DNA of 35,671 nucleotides from Selenomonas bovis DSM 23594 (GTDB lineage Bacteria; Bacillota; Negativicutes; Selenomonadales; Selenomonadaceae): positions 1-35,671 of the forward strand of contig NZ_KB908400.1 of assembly GCF_000381005.1 (NCBI RefSeq), given 5' to 3'. Shown here one piece after another: positions 35,564-35,671 of the stretch. Position numbers and translations under genes: made by a program. Position 1 is the stretch's first letter. Each line of letters starts with the position of its first letter. The notes beneath the pieces are model-generated. The model did no database searches. It had not been told where the DNA came from and was given only the letters and a program-made list of their open reading frames with translations.

Positions 35564-35671
35564 GTTCATTGTAAAATGAACTTGAACAGTTAATCAAAAA
35601 CAAAAATCCATAGCGACTTCCTATGTTAAAATGGTTTTGAAAACAATCATCAACAAAGGAGCATCGCTATG
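35564..35671 (+). other. Leader and start codon of a gene running off the window
   Basis: AAAGGAG lies eight bases before an ATG at 35669, the last three bases, so a plus-strand gene probably begins here. Its leader is AT-rich and holds a palindrome GTTCATT-N4-AATGAAC (35564-35581) and an inverted pair CATAGCGA/TCGCTATG. An insertion-sequence transposase is one possibility, but no coding sequence is visible. Confidence 0.4.

Overview
The window looks like a GC-rich anaerobic, fermentative Firmicute, most likely a Negativicute close to Selenomonas or Mitsuokella. That placement is inference: it rests on the hrcA-grpE-dnaK-dnaJ order with a CIRCE operator, an NAD-linked [FeFe] hydrogenase, YjfB and YvrJ small proteins, a soluble chemotaxis receptor, and strongly GC-biased third codon positions. 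No rRNA, tRNA or CRISPR array was seen.

Layout. (1) 1-5200: heat-shock operon on the minus strand (hrcA, grpE, dnaK, dnaJ), with a perfect CIRCE, a strong promoter, two hairpins between dnaK and dnaJ, and a terminator. (2) 5241-6275: a small membrane protein, then about 700 bases of repeats, including a 158-bp MITE inserted into an older palindromic repeat. (3) 6276-13000: a mannose-family PTS (EIIB, EIIC, EIID, no EIIA), followed by a tight four-gene unit encoding a sugar-binding protein, a NarL-type histidine kinase, its response regulator and a second, unrelated solute-binding protein. No ABC permease is present, so the binding proteins are probably sensory. (4) 13188-19000: HAD phosphatase, MerR-type regulator divergent from a MATE exporter, a membrane-anchored HMA metal-binding protein, two small proteins (one YjfB-like) and a DMT exporter. 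(5) 19350-23013: hemW and lepA, divergent from rpsT. (6) 23261-26765: hydrogenase genes hydC, hydB, hydA, with a second MITE copy abutting the hydA stop codon. (7) 27148-31068: ATP-dependent hydantoinase/oxoprolinase genes hyuB-hyuA behind a promoter flanked by two matching palindromes. (8) 31324-33776: YvrJ-like peptide, soluble chemoreceptor, then a broken region where the 3' part of recD2 is joined head-to-head to the last 96 codons of a second hydrogenase gene. (9) 34035-35671: an AAA ATPase/DUF234 gene of lower GC whose promoter lies in tandem 15-bp palindromic repeats, and the start of another gene.

The observations most worth following up are the MITE, which has terminal inverted repeats, 4-bp target duplications and a reconstructable empty site; the recD2/hydA2 breakpoint; the permease-less double binding-protein and two-component module beside the PTS; the 15-bp iterons before the AAA ATPase; the paired operators at the hyu promoter; and the 19-bp-spacer promoter of the MATE gene.
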